A stretch of 64,000 nt of DNA from JAAXHF01 sp965242605. GTDB lineage: Bacteria > Desulfobacterota > Binatia > Bin18. Position numbers and translations under genes: made by a program. The notes under the pieces are model-generated. The model saw nothing but the letters and a program-made list of their open reading frames with translations, searched no databases and had not been told where the DNA came from. The DNA is taken from assembly GCA_965242605.1 (NCBI GenBank), contig CBDESS010000001.1, positions 186,001 through 250,000 on the forward strand, in the 5' to 3' direction. Shown here piece by piece: positions 33,460 through 43,946 of the stretch (position 1 is its first letter; the number at the start of each line of letters is the position of its first letter).

Positions 33460-34449
33460 ATGACCGCTCCTCTGCTCACCATCCGCGACCTCCACGTCTC
33501 ATTCTTCACCGACAAGGGAGAGGCGCGGGCCGTTCGTGGTATTGACCTTGCCATTGAGCCGGGCCAGACCCTGGCCCTGGTTGGCGAGTCCGGGTGCGGA
33601 AAGTCGGCGACCGCCCTTTCGATCATGCGCCTGATTGAGTCTCCGGGCCGCATTGTCCACGGCTCCCTGGTGTACCAGGGGCAGGACCTGGCCCGCTTGC
33701 CCGAACCGGCCCTGCGCGCCATTCGGGGCAAATCCATTGGGATGATTTTCCAGGAACCCATGACCTCGCTGAATCCGGTGCTTCCCATTGGCAATCAGAT
33801 CGGGGAAGTCCTCCGGCTCCATCAAGGGCTGTCTGAGCGGGCGGCCAAACAGGAAGTCCTGCGCCTGCTCGAAACGGTCGGCATTCCCTCGCCCACACAG
33901 CGTTTCGGCCAATACCCGCACGAGCTGTCGGGCGGGATGAAGCAACGGGTCATGATTGCCATAGCCCTGGCCTGCCGTCCCGCCCTGTTAGTTGCCGACG
34001 AGCCGACCACCGCCTTGGATGTCACCGTTCAGGCCCAGATTCTCGATCTGCTCAAGCGCCTCCAGGACGAGATTGGCATGGCGATTCTCCTCATCACCCA
34101 TAACCTCGGTGTCGTCGCCCAGTTTGCCCAGCTCGTCGCCGTCATGTACGCGGGGAAAATCGTTGAACGCGCCCCGGTCCGCACCTTGTTTCACACCCCT
34201 GTCCATCCCTACACCCAGGCCTTGATCCGGGCCGTACCGCGCCGCGGCCGCCGCGCCGAACGGCTTGCGGCTATCACCGGAACGGTTCCCGCGCCCTTGT
34301 CCTACCCGCCAGGCTGCGCTTTTGCCGCTCGCTGCCCCGCGGTGCTCGAGTATTGCCCAAGCAGACAGCCGCAGGTGACGAGCGTCGGGCCGGATCACGA
34401 GACCGCCTGCTGGCTGCACGACCGGCCCACGGCAGCCGGCGAGGAATAG
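33460..34449 (+). CDS. Oligopeptide-type ABC ATPase (DppD-like)
   Basis: The product has 329 residues. Walker A is GESGCGKSATALS near residue 41, the signature is ELSGGMKQRVMIA, Walker B is LLVADEPTTALDV, and the C-terminal oligopeptide-transporter extension has CAFAARCPAVLEYC, a cysteine cluster that in related ATPases can bind an iron-sulfur centre. It starts directly at the stop of the permease gene. Confidence 0.9.
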   Translation: MTAPLLTIRDLHVSFFTDKGEARAVRGIDLAIEPGQTLALVGESGCGKSATALSIMRLIESPGRIVHGSLVYQGQDLARLPEPALRAIRGKSIGMIFQEPMTSLNPVLPIGNQIGEVLRLHQGLSERAAKQEVLRLLETVGIPSPTQRFGQYPHELSGGMKQRVMIAIALACRPALLVADEPTTALDVTVQAQILDLLKRLQDEIGMAILLITHNLGVVAQFAQLVAVMYAGKIVERAPVRTLFHTPVHPYTQALIRAVPRRGRRAERLAAITGTVPAPLSYPPGCAFAARCPAVLEYCPSRQPQVTSVGPDHETACWLHDRPTAAGEE

Positions 34450-34451
34450 CG

Positions 34452-35447
34452 ATGCCAGACGCCCCGACTCCCCCCGCCGCGGCCCTGGTTGAGGTGCGCA
34501 ACCTCAAGAAATACTACCCGGTACGCAGCGGCGTCTTCTCGCGCATCTCGGCCTGGGTGAAGGCGGTTGACGATGTGTCGTTTACCATTCAAGCCCAGGA
34601 AACCCTTGGACTGGTCGGCGAGTCAGGCTGCGGCAAAACCACAGTGGGCAGAACCCTGTTGCGTCTCATCGAACCCACCGCCGGAGAGGTGTTTTTTCAG
34701 GGACAGAACTTGTGTCGGTTCACCCCGGCCCAGCTTCGTCAGGCTCGGCGGCAGATGCAGATCATCTTCCAGGACCCCTACGGCTCGCTCAATCCACGCC
34801 TGACCGTCGGGGCGATTATCGGTGAGGCGCTGAAAGTCCACGCCCTGGCCCGGGGAGACGAGCTCGACCGTCAGGTGAGCGCCCTCTTGGAGCGGGTCGG
34901 CCTCTCGCCAACATATCGGTCACGCTACCCGCATGAGTTTTCGGGGGGCCAGCGTCAGCGCATCGGCATCGCCCGCGCCTTGGCCCTGCAACCGCGATTT
35001 ATCGTCTGTGACGAGCCGGTCTCGGCGCTCGACGTATCCATCCAGGCCCAGATTCTCAATCTCCTCCAGGACTTGCAGCGCGATTTCGGGCTGTCGTATT
35101 TGTTTATCTCGCACGACTTGAGCGTTGTCGAACATATCGCCGACCGGGTGGCGGTCATGTATCTCGGTAAGCTGGTTGAAGTCGCCCCGGTTGACGAACT
35201 CTTTCGCAATCCCCAGCATCCGTACGCCCTGGCCCTCATGTCCGCCAATCCTGTGCCCGACCCAAGCGTACAGACCGAACGCGCCCTCCTCACCGGCGAT
35301 GTGCCCTCGCCCCTCAACCCCCCATCAGGCTGTCCGTTTCATACCCGCTGTCCGCATGTCATGGAGCAGTGCAAGACCGCTCCGCCTCCGCTCGCACGGC
35401 CACACGGCCCCGAACACCAGGTGTGGTGCCATTTGTACGCCGAATGA
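34452..35447 (+). CDS. Oligopeptide-type ABC ATPase (DppF-like)
   Basis: This gene encodes 331 residues. Walker A GESGCGKTTVGRTLL, signature EFSGGQRQRIGIARAL, Walker B FIVCDEPVSALDVS, and the C-terminal CPFHTRCPHVMEQC region are all present. It pairs with the DppD-like ATPase to power uptake. The start at 34452 follows the previous stop by 2 nt and has GAGGAA just upstream; an earlier in-frame ATG lies inside the previous gene and is not needed. Confidence 0.9.
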   Translation: MPDAPTPPAAALVEVRNLKKYYPVRSGVFSRISAWVKAVDDVSFTIQAQETLGLVGESGCGKTTVGRTLLRLIEPTAGEVFFQGQNLCRFTPAQLRQARRQMQIIFQDPYGSLNPRLTVGAIIGEALKVHALARGDELDRQVSALLERVGLSPTYRSRYPHEFSGGQRQRIGIARALALQPRFIVCDEPVSALDVSIQAQILNLLQDLQRDFGLSYLFISHDLSVVEHIADRVAVMYLGKLVEVAPVDELFRNPQHPYALALMSANPVPDPSVQTERALLTGDVPSPLNPPSGCPFHTRCPHVMEQCKTAPPPLARPHGPEHQVWCHLYAE

Positions 35448-35763
35448 ACCGTGGCCGGCTGACGGAGTGAGGGCCAACGCACGAGAAAACAGAGCACCTG
35501 GGAAGAGACATGGCGGTGTCTGGAACCGGTTGAGTGCTTCAAGCAGGCCGCGCCGGAAAAGCCGGCCATCCTGTTTTTGGAATCCGTCGGGCCGCTCAAT
35601 TGTATCGGCAGCCAGGTTGTGCATGGTCTGCGCCCGTTCTCAGAGCTGGGGTGCGACGCCACCGAACTGGAACGCCTGGCCGTCCTGCTGGAACGCCGCG
35701 ACAGCCTTGATCGGCTCAGCGCTCTTCTCCACCAACTCTGAAGGGCCTCATCGTTCGCCTTGT
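35448..35763 (+). other. Uncertain short coding remnant after the ABC operon
   Basis: No complete gene is found. One frame ending at the TGA 35741-35743 stays open for about 88 codons after an upstream stop and has protein-like composition (AILFLESVGPLNCIGSQVVH, ELERLAVLLERRDSLDRL) but no ATG, GTG or TTG near its beginning. It may be the last part of a broken gene that preceded the MutL relic. Confidence 0.35.
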
Positions 35764-36135
35764 ATGAAGTCGCAAGACCTCAACGTCATCCTGGCCACCG
35801 ACTGTGGTAGTACCACCACCAAAGCCATTCTGATCCAGAAGCGCGGCCAGGAATACTGCCAGACCCACCGGGGGGAAGCCCCAACAACGGTCGAAGCGCC
35901 CTTTGAGGATGTCACCCGTGGGGTCCTGAACGCCATTCAGGAGGTCAAAGAGCTGTCCGGCCGGACGATCCTTGACGGCGAGCGTATTCTCCACCCCGGC
36001 CCGGGCCGAGAGCTATGCCAGCCCGATTCTTCTGGCCGGGGTGGGAGCCGGTCTCATCTGGTGGGAGCGGAGGCGGACGAGGCCGGGCTGGGGGCGGCCC
36101 GGCTGGCGGCTCGGTGGGACTATTCCGCGGGCTGA
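35764..36135 (+). pseudogene. Truncated MutL (glutamate mutase L, ASKHA-fold) gene
   Basis: The first ~79 codons encode a typical start of the glutamate-mutase accessory protein MutL: ILATDCGSTTTKAILI, the ASKHA phosphate-binding loop, then RGEAPTTVEAPFEDVTRGVL and GRTILDGERIL. Intact family members run to about 460-600 residues. After HPGPG the similarity ends and the frame reads 44 low-complexity residues to a stop 36133-36135, overlapping the end of rplS on the other strand. A deletion has fused the gene start to rplS-flanking sequence. No glutamate mutase subunit is nearby. Confidence 0.75.
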
Positions 36136-36545
36136 GCCGTATCGGTGCCCGGGGCCGCGGCTGGCGCGGATTGGGCCTTTTTCCCCTCGGCTGCGGGGCG
36201 CACGCGCTCACCTTTCAGCCGGGCGGCCTTCCCCCGCAGCCCCCGCAGATAGTACAGTTTGGCCCGCCGGACCTTGCCGCGCACCGTCACCTCGATCCTG
36301 TCAATCCGGGGCGAGTGGAGTGGAAAGATGCGCTCAACACCGACACCGTAGGAAATTTTCCGAACGGTAAATGTGGCCCGGCTGCCGCTATTCGCCTGAC
36401 AGATCACCACCCCCTCAAAGACCTGAATCCGCTCCTTGTCGCCCTCAACGATTCTGGCATGGACGCGGACTGTATCACCGGGCTTGAAGTCGGGCAAATC
36501 CGTTCGCAGTTGGCTGGCTTCAAACTCGTGAATGCTCTTGTTCAT
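36120..36545 (-). CDS. rplS: 50S ribosomal protein L19
   Basis: The product has 141 residues: the conserved L19 core (PDFKPGDTVRVHARIVEGDKER, VFEGVVICQ, RKISYGVGVERIFPLHSP, VRRAKLYYLRGLRGKAAR) followed by a 25-residue Ala/Glu/Lys/Pro tail not seen in short L19s. It lies at the 30S-50S interface. It is the last gene of the ffh-rpsP-khpA-rimM-trmD cluster, set apart by 249 nt. Confidence 0.97.
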   Translation of the reverse strand: MNKSIHEFEASQLRTDLPDFKPGDTVRVHARIVEGDKERIQVFEGVVICQANSGSRATFTVRKISYGVGVERIFPLHSPRIDRIEVTVRGKVRRAKLYYLRGLRGKAARLKGERVRPAAEGKKAQSAPAAAPGTDTAQPAE

Positions 36546-36585
36546 GGCCGTGTTCCTCTCTGCGCACCGCGGGCGGTCAGCACGG

Positions 36586-36618
36586 CAGGGCGAATCCCGC
36601 GGACAGGGATTTGCCCTG
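36586..36618. repeat. 13-bp stem-loop upstream of rplS
   Basis: CAGGGCGAATCCC, seven bases, GGGATTTGCCCTG forms a 13-bp stem with one G-T mismatch. It sits 41 nt before the rplS start, in a 249-nt gene-free leader. It may be a REP-like element or a leader structure. Confidence 0.5.
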
Positions 36619-36794
36619 CCCGCTGTTGGTCAAAATCGCTCGTTGTGCTCGCTGAAGGCCGGTGGCTGAATGCCAAGGGCACCAGGGTCGTCTTCTCGTG
36701 TCTCTCTCTGAGAGCGGGCCAGCTTACCCTGCCCCTGCCGGTCGGTCAAGCGGCCGCAAGGGAACGACGGTGACCACCTGGCAACAAGAAGAGA

Positions 36795-37367
36795 TCATCG
36801 TTCACTGTGGCGCGCCCCCAGCAGCCGGTCCAGGATAATCGCCGCGGCCGCCCGGACGGACAGGTGGTTGTACCCGCCCGGGCCGTGAATTGGCTCAAGA
36901 AAGTCGTCGGCCCGGTCCACAACCTGTTCGGTCAGCCCCCAGCCGGTGCCCAACAGGATGAGCAGCGGAGGGCCCGGGCCCTCAACCCGGCGGCGCAGCT
37001 CGGCAAATGAAAGACGCACCCCGCCGTCTCTGGCCGAGGTAGCAATCAGCCGCGGCCGCTCCCTGGCCTCACGCCGCACCGCCTCAAGCGTGTCATCGAG
37101 GCACGCACTCAGGGCGACGATTTCGAGTGCGTCTTTGCGGCTGACGTTATAGGTGCTGCCGTAGCCGACCTGCCAGTGGTCTACGATCTTTTCGGCCAGG
37201 GCGCGGAGGGTCGGAACCGGGTTGACGACAAAGAAGCGTTTGACCCCATAGGTCTTTGCCGAGCGAGAGATATCGTGGATATCCATATTGGTGATCGAGG
37301 TGGTGACCACCGCGTGCTCTTTGTCATAGACGGGGTGATGGAGGAGGGCGACATACAGCTCGGCCAT
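36795..37367 (-). CDS. SPOUT-family RNA methyltransferase
   Basis: This gene encodes 190 residues of the small RNA methyltransferase family found next to trmD. Marks are LYVALLHHPVYDKEHAVVTTSITN at the N-terminus, SRSAKTYGVKRFFVVNP, and the trefoil-knot AdoMet site LLILLGTGWGLTE and GPGGYNHLSVRAAAAIILDRLLG. The target RNA is not known. Two in-frame alternatives (ATG 37373, GTG 37376) exist; 37367 fits the family's usual start. Confidence 0.8.
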   Translation of the reverse strand: MAELYVALLHHPVYDKEHAVVTTSITNMDIHDISRSAKTYGVKRFFVVNPVPTLRALAEKIVDHWQVGYGSTYNVSRKDALEIVALSACLDDTLEAVRREARERPRLIATSARDGGVRLSFAELRRRVEGPGPPLLILLGTGWGLTEQVVDRADDFLEPIHGPGGYNHLSVRAAAAIILDRLLGARHSER

Positions 37368-37389
37368 GCGCATCACTTACCACAGGCGG

Positions 37390-38118
37390 TCAGCGTCGCG
37401 CACCCTCTCTCGCCAACCATTGTTGCTCTTCCGGGCTGAGGGGAGTCGTGTCCAACAGCTCGGGGCGACGCTCACGGGTTCGCAGCAGCGCTTGACGGCG
37501 GCGCCAGCGGGCAATGGCGGCATGGTTGCCGGACAGCAGCACCGCAGGCACACGCAGACCCCTGAACTCCTCGGGCCGGGTATACTGGGGGTATTCCAAC
37601 AGCCCGGCGCTGAACGACTCTTCCTGGGTTGATTCCTGGCGGCCGACTACCCCGGGGATGAGACGGGCTACTGTGTCAATGACGGCCAGGGCGGCGATTT
37701 CTCCCCCGCTCAACACATAATCGCCGACCGAGAGTTCCTCGTCAACCGCCGACCGGACCCGCTCATCAACCCCTTCATAGCGTCCGCACGCCAGCACCAG
37801 CGCCTTTTCGGCAGCCAGTTGGCCGACCTTGTGCTGGGTCAGCGGCGGGCCCTGGGGGGACAGCAGAATTCGTCTTGGCTGCGGCAGCCGACGACAGACA
37901 TCTTCGAGCGCGGCAAAGATCGGCTCGGGCTTCATGACCATGCCACAGCCGCCGCCATACGGCGGGTCGTCGGTGGAGCGGTGTTTCCCGGCGGCGTAGT
38001 CGCGCAAATTATGGACATGGCACGCCACGAGCCCGCGGTCTTGGGCCTTTTTCAGCAGGCCGACAGACAGTGGTGAGGCAAACAGCTCGGGAAAAATGGT
38101 AATGACGTGGAACTGCAT
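37390..38118 (-). CDS. trmD: tRNA (guanine-N1)-methyltransferase
   Basis: The product has 242 residues, as expected for TrmD. It contains DDPPYGGGCGMVMKPEP, ALVLACGRYEGVDERV, and the deep-knot AdoMet loop LSVGDYVLSGGEIAALA, with the catalytic-region QESTQEESF. It methylates G37 of tRNAs with a G36, preventing frameshifting. It is 3 nt from the rimM stop. Confidence 0.97.
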   Translation of the reverse strand: MQFHVITIFPELFASPLSVGLLKKAQDRGLVACHVHNLRDYAAGKHRSTDDPPYGGGCGMVMKPEPIFAALEDVCRRLPQPRRILLSPQGPPLTQHKVGQLAAEKALVLACGRYEGVDERVRSAVDEELSVGDYVLSGGEIAALAVIDTVARLIPGVVGRQESTQEESFSAGLLEYPQYTRPEEFRGLRVPAVLLSGNHAAIARWRRRQALLRTRERRPELLDTTPLSPEEQQWLAREGARR

Positions 38119-38121
38119 GTC

Positions 38122-38655
38122 TCAGTTGAGCAGCCCGTCCACAGGCTCAATGACCGCCTGGCGGCCCGCAAGGTCAATACTGCGGACGATGTTCTGGGTA
38201 ACGGGAATCATGTACTCTTTCCTGCCCTGACGCACAACCCACACGTCATGCCCGCCGGAGAAGAAGACATGGCGCACCGTGCCGAGCTGGTGTCCGGCGG
38301 TGGTCAGAACCGCAAGCCCGAGCACCTGATAATAGTAGAACTCGTTGTCTTGGAGCGGGGGGAGCTGGTGCTCATGAACCGCAAGGGTGTGGCCACACAG
38401 GGCCGCGGCCTGCTCGCGGGAGTCCACCCCCGCAAAGGCGACGAGCAGAAAAGGGGGACGGGGGCGCAGCCTGGTGACCCGAGCCGGGGTCGTGTGCCCG
38501 CCGCGGTCCTGGAGTTGGACCGTCAGCCCGGGTGTGAGAGTCGGACAGGGAAACGCGTAGGGCCGCAGCCGGAGCTCTCCGCCCAGGCCGTGGGTCTTGA
38601 CCAGACGGCCGAGCGAGATAAGGCGGTCGGTACCCGGCGGGTCATTGTTCTTCAA
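38122..38655 (-). CDS. rimM: Ribosome maturation factor RimM
   Basis: This protein of 177 residues contains the N-terminal RimM barrel (LISLGRLVKTHGLGGELRL) and the PRC-barrel part (FYYYQVLGLAVLTTAGHQLGTV, IPVTQNIVRSIDLAGRQAVIEPVDGLL). It assists 30S head assembly with S19. No ATG is in the correct frame near the conserved region; TTG 38655, inside the end of khpA, gives the family length, and GTG 38676 is the alternative. Overlap with khpA is 14 nt. Confidence 0.85.
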   Translation of the reverse strand: MKNNDPPGTDRLISLGRLVKTHGLGGELRLRPYAFPCPTLTPGLTVQLQDRGGHTTPARVTRLRPRPPFLLVAFAGVDSREQAAALCGHTLAVHEHQLPPLQDNEFYYYQVLGLAVLTTAGHQLGTVRHVFFSGGHDVWVVRQGRKEYMIPVTQNIVRSIDLAGRQAVIEPVDGLLN

Positions 38656-38878
38656 CGATTTCAAGGACAACTTTACGGTGTGTCCGTGAGGCTGCGGCGT
38701 TGAGCAGGGTGCGGATCGACTTGGCCGTCCGTCCCTGTTTGCCAATAATCCGACCCAGATCGTCTTTTGCCACGCGGAGTTCGAAAATCGAGGCGGTCTC
38801 GCCCGGTATTTCGTTCACCTCGACTTCGTCAGGATGGTTCACCAGTGCCTTGGCCAGGTATACGACGAGATCCTTCAT
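38642..38878 (-). CDS. khpA: KH-domain RNA-binding protein
   Basis: This short protein of 78 residues is a single KH domain with the GXXG loop GKQG in RIIGKQGRTAKSIRTLL. KhpA proteins bind mRNA and act in cell-size control and small-RNA networks. It sits between rpsP (19 nt upstream) and rimM, the conserved position. Confidence 0.93.
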   Translation of the reverse strand: MKDLVVYLAKALVNHPDEVEVNEIPGETASIFELRVAKDDLGRIIGKQGRTAKSIRTLLNAAASRTHRKVVLEIVEEQ

Positions 38879-38897
38879 GGGCTGTTCCCCGTGCGCT

Positions 38898-39146
38898 TCA
38901 GGCGACAGGTTCCTGCTTGGCCTTTTTGATCAGCCGAGCAACAGTGTCGGTCGGTTGAGCGCCGTTTTGGAGCCATTTGTTCAGTTTATCTGTTTTGAGT
39001 TGCACAACGGCCGGGTCCTTGGTCGGATCGTAAAATCCGAGCTGTTCAATAAAACGGCCGTCGCGCGGAGCGCGCGAGTCAGCCGCGACAATACGATAAA
39101 AAGGGCGCTTTTTGGCCCCGTGACGGGCCAGCCGAAGTTTGACCAT
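38898..39146 (-). CDS. rpsP: 30S ribosomal protein S16
   Basis: The product has 82 residues. VKLRLARHGAKKRPFYRIVAADSRAPRDGRFIEQLGFYDP is the classic S16 start (given here as a description of positions 2-41), followed by the LKTDKLNKWLQNGAQPTDTV helix. It follows ffh by 11 nt. Confidence 0.97.
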   Translation of the reverse strand: MVKLRLARHGAKKRPFYRIVAADSRAPRDGRFIEQLGFYDPTKDPAVVQLKTDKLNKWLQNGAQPTDTVARLIKKAKQEPVA

Positions 39147-39157
39147 AGGTTATTCCT

Positions 39158-40627
39158 TTATCCCCAGAATGACTTGCGTGCTTTGTGAGCCTTTTTGGCC
39201 AGTTTCCTGCCCGGTCGGCCCCCTGGATTTTTGCCCGACTTGCCGGCCTTTTTTCCCAGTTGGGTCAACTGGCCGAGGTCAACCCCGCCGCCCATATCGC
39301 CGAGCTGGGGGCTCGCGCCGCTGAACCGGGAGAGACGGCGCATCATCTTCCTGGCCCCGGCGTACTGCTTGAGAAAGCGATTGACCTCGGCCACGCGTGT
39401 TCCGCTGCCGTTGGCAATCCGCCGCCGCCGGCTGCCGTTGAGCACCTCGGGCCGCCGGCGCTCTTGCTTGGTCATGGACGAGATAATGGCTTCGATGCGC
39501 GTGAAGTCCTGTTCGGCCTGGTCCATGTCGGTGTTCTGCATGGCTTTTTTGCCACCCGGGAGCAGCGACATCAGGTCGGAGACCGAGCCCATTTTCTTGA
39601 GCATGCGCATCTGCTCGGCAAAGTCGGCCAGGGTGAACTGGTTTTTGCGCAGCTTTTTTTCGAGCGCTTCGGCCTGGTCCTGGTCGTAGACCTTCTCGGC
39701 CTTTTCGACCAGCGAGAGCACATCGCCCATGCCCAGGATACGCGACGCCGCCCGGTCGGGGTAAAAGGCTTCGAGGGCGTCAAGCTTTTCGCCAAGGCCG
39801 ATGAAGACGATTGGCTTGCCGGTCACTGAGCGCAGCGACAGGGCCGCCCCGCCCCGGGCGTCGCCCTCCACCTTGGTCAGAATAACGCCGTCGAGCGTCA
39901 GCCGGGAGTGGAAGCCCTGGGCGACATTGACCGCCTCTTGGCCGGTCATGGCATCGGCCACGAGCAGGGTCTGATGCGGATTGACCGCGGCCTTGAGCTG
40001 ACCGAGCTGCCCCATCAGGTCGGTGTCGATCTGCTGGCGGCCGGCGGTGTCAATGATGACTACATCCGCCCCCTCGCGCCGGCCGGCGTCAACACCGGCG
40101 GCTGCAATCCTGACCGGGTCGGGAGCCGAACCGTCGTTGGGCGTCGGATACACCGGCACCCCGACCTCTTGGCCAAGGATGCGCAACTGGTCAATAGCGG
40201 CCGGACGGAAGGTATCGGCCGGAACCAGGTAAGGCGCGCGGGCCTGTTCATGCTTCAGATAGCGGGCCAGCTTGCCGGTGGTGGTGGTCTTGCCTGAGCC
40301 GTTCAGACCGACGAGCAGAATCACCACCGGCGGAGCGGCCGACAGGTTCAGCTCGGTGCGCTGCCCGCCCAGTAACTCGATCAACTCGTCGTTGACGACT
40401 TTGACGAGCTGCTGGCCGGGCGACAGACCGGCCGTGACCTCTTGGCCCACGACCTGGGTCTTGACCCGCTCAACAAAGTCTCGGACCACCCGAAAATTCA
40501 CATCGGCTTCAAGCAGCGCCAGGCGTACCTCGCGTAAGGCCTGGTCAATGTTCTTTTCGGTCAATCGTCCCGGCCCGCGCACGCGGCGCAGGACGGCGTC
40601 AAGCTTTTCGCTCAGCGCTTCAAACAT
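39158..40627 (-). CDS. ffh: Signal recognition particle protein Ffh
   Basis: The product has 489 residues with N, G and M domains. The G domain holds the P-loop VGLNGSGKTTTTGKLA near residue 107, DTAGRQQ (G3) and GLGEKLDALEAFYPDRAASRILGMGDV. The usual G4 motif TKxD appears as TKVE (LTKVEGDARGG). The M domain has RRRRIANGSGT and Met-rich helices, and the C-terminus is Lys-rich. It binds signal sequences on ribosomes with 4.5S RNA. It leads the ribosomal/tRNA-modification operon. Confidence 0.97.
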   Translation of the reverse strand: MFEALSEKLDAVLRRVRGPGRLTEKNIDQALREVRLALLEADVNFRVVRDFVERVKTQVVGQEVTAGLSPGQQLVKVVNDELIELLGGQRTELNLSAAPPVVILLVGLNGSGKTTTTGKLARYLKHEQARAPYLVPADTFRPAAIDQLRILGQEVGVPVYPTPNDGSAPDPVRIAAAGVDAGRREGADVVIIDTAGRQQIDTDLMGQLGQLKAAVNPHQTLLVADAMTGQEAVNVAQGFHSRLTLDGVILTKVEGDARGGAALSLRSVTGKPIVFIGLGEKLDALEAFYPDRAASRILGMGDVLSLVEKAEKVYDQDQAEALEKKLRKNQFTLADFAEQMRMLKKMGSVSDLMSLLPGGKKAMQNTDMDQAEQDFTRIEAIISSMTKQERRRPEVLNGSRRRRIANGSGTRVAEVNRFLKQYAGARKMMRRLSRFSGASPQLGDMGGGVDLGQLTQLGKKAGKSGKNPGGRPGRKLAKKAHKARKSFWG

Positions 40628-40733
40628 AGGCCTCCCTCACATCCTTCACATATAGAAAGGCGGCTGGAAAGTCAATCAATTTGGCCGCCGGCTTGCTTGC
40701 GGAGAAAAAGGAAATACGCTAGCTGTAGACCGC

Positions 40734-41183
40734 ATGACAGCTCGAGGAAAATTTCTGGTCGGTGTCGCGCTGATGGTGGGCGCGGTCGGCTATCTGATGT
40801 ATACCGGCATCCGCGAAACGAGCACCTATTATCTGACCCTGGAAGAGTTTCTTCCCCAGAAGGAAGCCCTGGCAAACGCCGGCGTGCGCGTTGCCGGGCG
40901 AGTCCGAAGCGGTTCGGTTGACTGGAACCCCAGAGACCTCAGGCTCTCCTTCACCATGGTCGGCTTTGACCACAACGGCCAGCCGGCCGACACCCCGGGC
41001 CTGGCCGTGCGCTATCAAGGCGTGCTGCCCGACATGTTCGCCGAGGAGCGGGATGTGATCGTTGAGGGGCACTACGCCCCGGGGGCAGACACGCTCCAGG
41101 CCACGACCGTCATGACCAGTTGCCCGTCAAAGTATGAGGCCGAACTTGAACAGGACGGGACGGGCAGAGCTTCGCCGTCCTGA
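40734..41183 (+). CDS. ccmE: Cytochrome c maturation protein CcmE, CxxxY type
   Basis: This is a haem chaperone of 149 residues with an N-terminal membrane anchor (FLVGVALMVGAVGYLMYTG, 7-25) and an OB-fold periplasmic domain. The haem-binding residue is cysteine, not the usual histidine: C130-PSK-Y134, the CxxxY variant described for some delta-proteobacteria and archaea. It passes haem from CcmABCD to CcmF/H. It is divergent from ffh and starts the ccm cluster. Confidence 0.92.
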   Translation: MTARGKFLVGVALMVGAVGYLMYTGIRETSTYYLTLEEFLPQKEALANAGVRVAGRVRSGSVDWNPRDLRLSFTMVGFDHNGQPADTPGLAVRYQGVLPDMFAEERDVIVEGHYAPGADTLQATTVMTSCPSKYEAELEQDGTGRASPS

Positions 41184-41191
41184 GCCACCGC

Positions 41192-43181
<1,990 letters not shown>

Positions 43182-43192
<11 letters not shown>

Positions 43193-43637
43193 TCGTCTGG
43201 TTCTGGTGTTGTGCGTCTTCGTGGTCACGCTGGGTGCCACCCCTCGTCCGAGCCAGACCGAACTGGAGGAATCCCTCACCTGCCAGTGCGGCTGCGGGCT
43301 CACGGTCCATAGCTGCAATCATCTCCAGTGCGGTTTTGCCATCCCCCGCAAAAAAGAGATCGGCCAATTCCTGGCCGCGGGCAAAAGTCGAGAAGAGATT
43401 CTGAGCGCGTTTGTTGCCAACTACGGAGAAAAAGTGCTGTCCGCTCCCACCGCCAGCGGCTTCAACCTGGCGGCCTGGATCACGCCGTTTGCGGCCATCC
43501 TGATTGGAGGGCTGGTGATTGGGGTGATGAGCCTGCGCTGGTCCAGGCGGCGGCCGCCCGGACCGCCCACCGCCCCGGCCTCGTCAGCCGTCTACCAGGA
43601 CCGACTCAACAGGGAGTTGGCCGACTTTGACGGCTGA
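43182..43637 (+). CDS. ccmH: Cytochrome c maturation protein CcmH
   Basis: This gene encodes 151 residues from a TTG start: signal peptide (LVLVLCVFVVTLGA), the redox site in a variant context (LTCQCGCGLTVHSCNHLQCG instead of LRCxxCQ), a helical bundle with KKEIGQFLAAGKSREEIL and FVANYGEKVL, and a C-terminal membrane helix (ITPFAAILIGGLVIGVMSL). It keeps apocytochrome cysteines reduced for haem attachment. The extra cysteines are typical of the delta/Gram-positive type. It overlaps ccmF by 11 nt. Confidence 0.88.
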
Positions 43638-43646
43638 GGGTGCGGC

Positions 43647-43946
43647 ATGTCTTTTCTCCTGTATTGTTCCGGTCTGGTGCTCATCGCCGGCATCGCCACG
43701 CTGGTTGCCCTGCCGCTGCTGCGCCCAGACCGGACCGGGGCCGACCGGCCGCCGGCCGCCAGCCCCGAGCTGGAGCACTGGCACGGACAGAAGCAACAAG
43801 CCTATGCAGCCCTCAAAGAGGCCGAGTTCGACCGCCAGATGGGCAAGCTCACCGACGAGGACTATCGCCTGCTGCGTGAGAAATACGAAGATCGGGCGCT
43901 GGAAGCCATGGCCGCGCTCGACCGGCTGGGGGCGGGGCCGCGCTAA
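43647..43946 (+). CDS. Short CcmI-like membrane protein
   Basis: This product of 99 residues has one membrane helix (LLYCSGLVLIAGIATLVALPLL, 4-25) and a cytoplasmic or periplasmic helix AALKEAEFDRQMGKLTDEDYRLLREKY, which matches the membrane-proximal part of CcmI (the EAEFDxxMGKLxxEDY motif); the TPR domain of full CcmI is missing. It probably assists the haem lyase. Its last 4 nt overlap the convergent cold-shock gene. Confidence 0.7.
   Translation: MSFLLYCSGLVLIAGIATLVALPLLRPDRTGADRPPAASPELEHWHGQKQQAYAALKEAEFDRQMGKLTDEDYRLLREKYEDRALEAMAALDRLGAGPR

Noticed and set aside
35972..36370. Plus-strand frame across the rplS end
   Set aside because: It is antisense to rplS for most of its length and has no recognisable domain; the adjacent MutL frame explains the 5' part.
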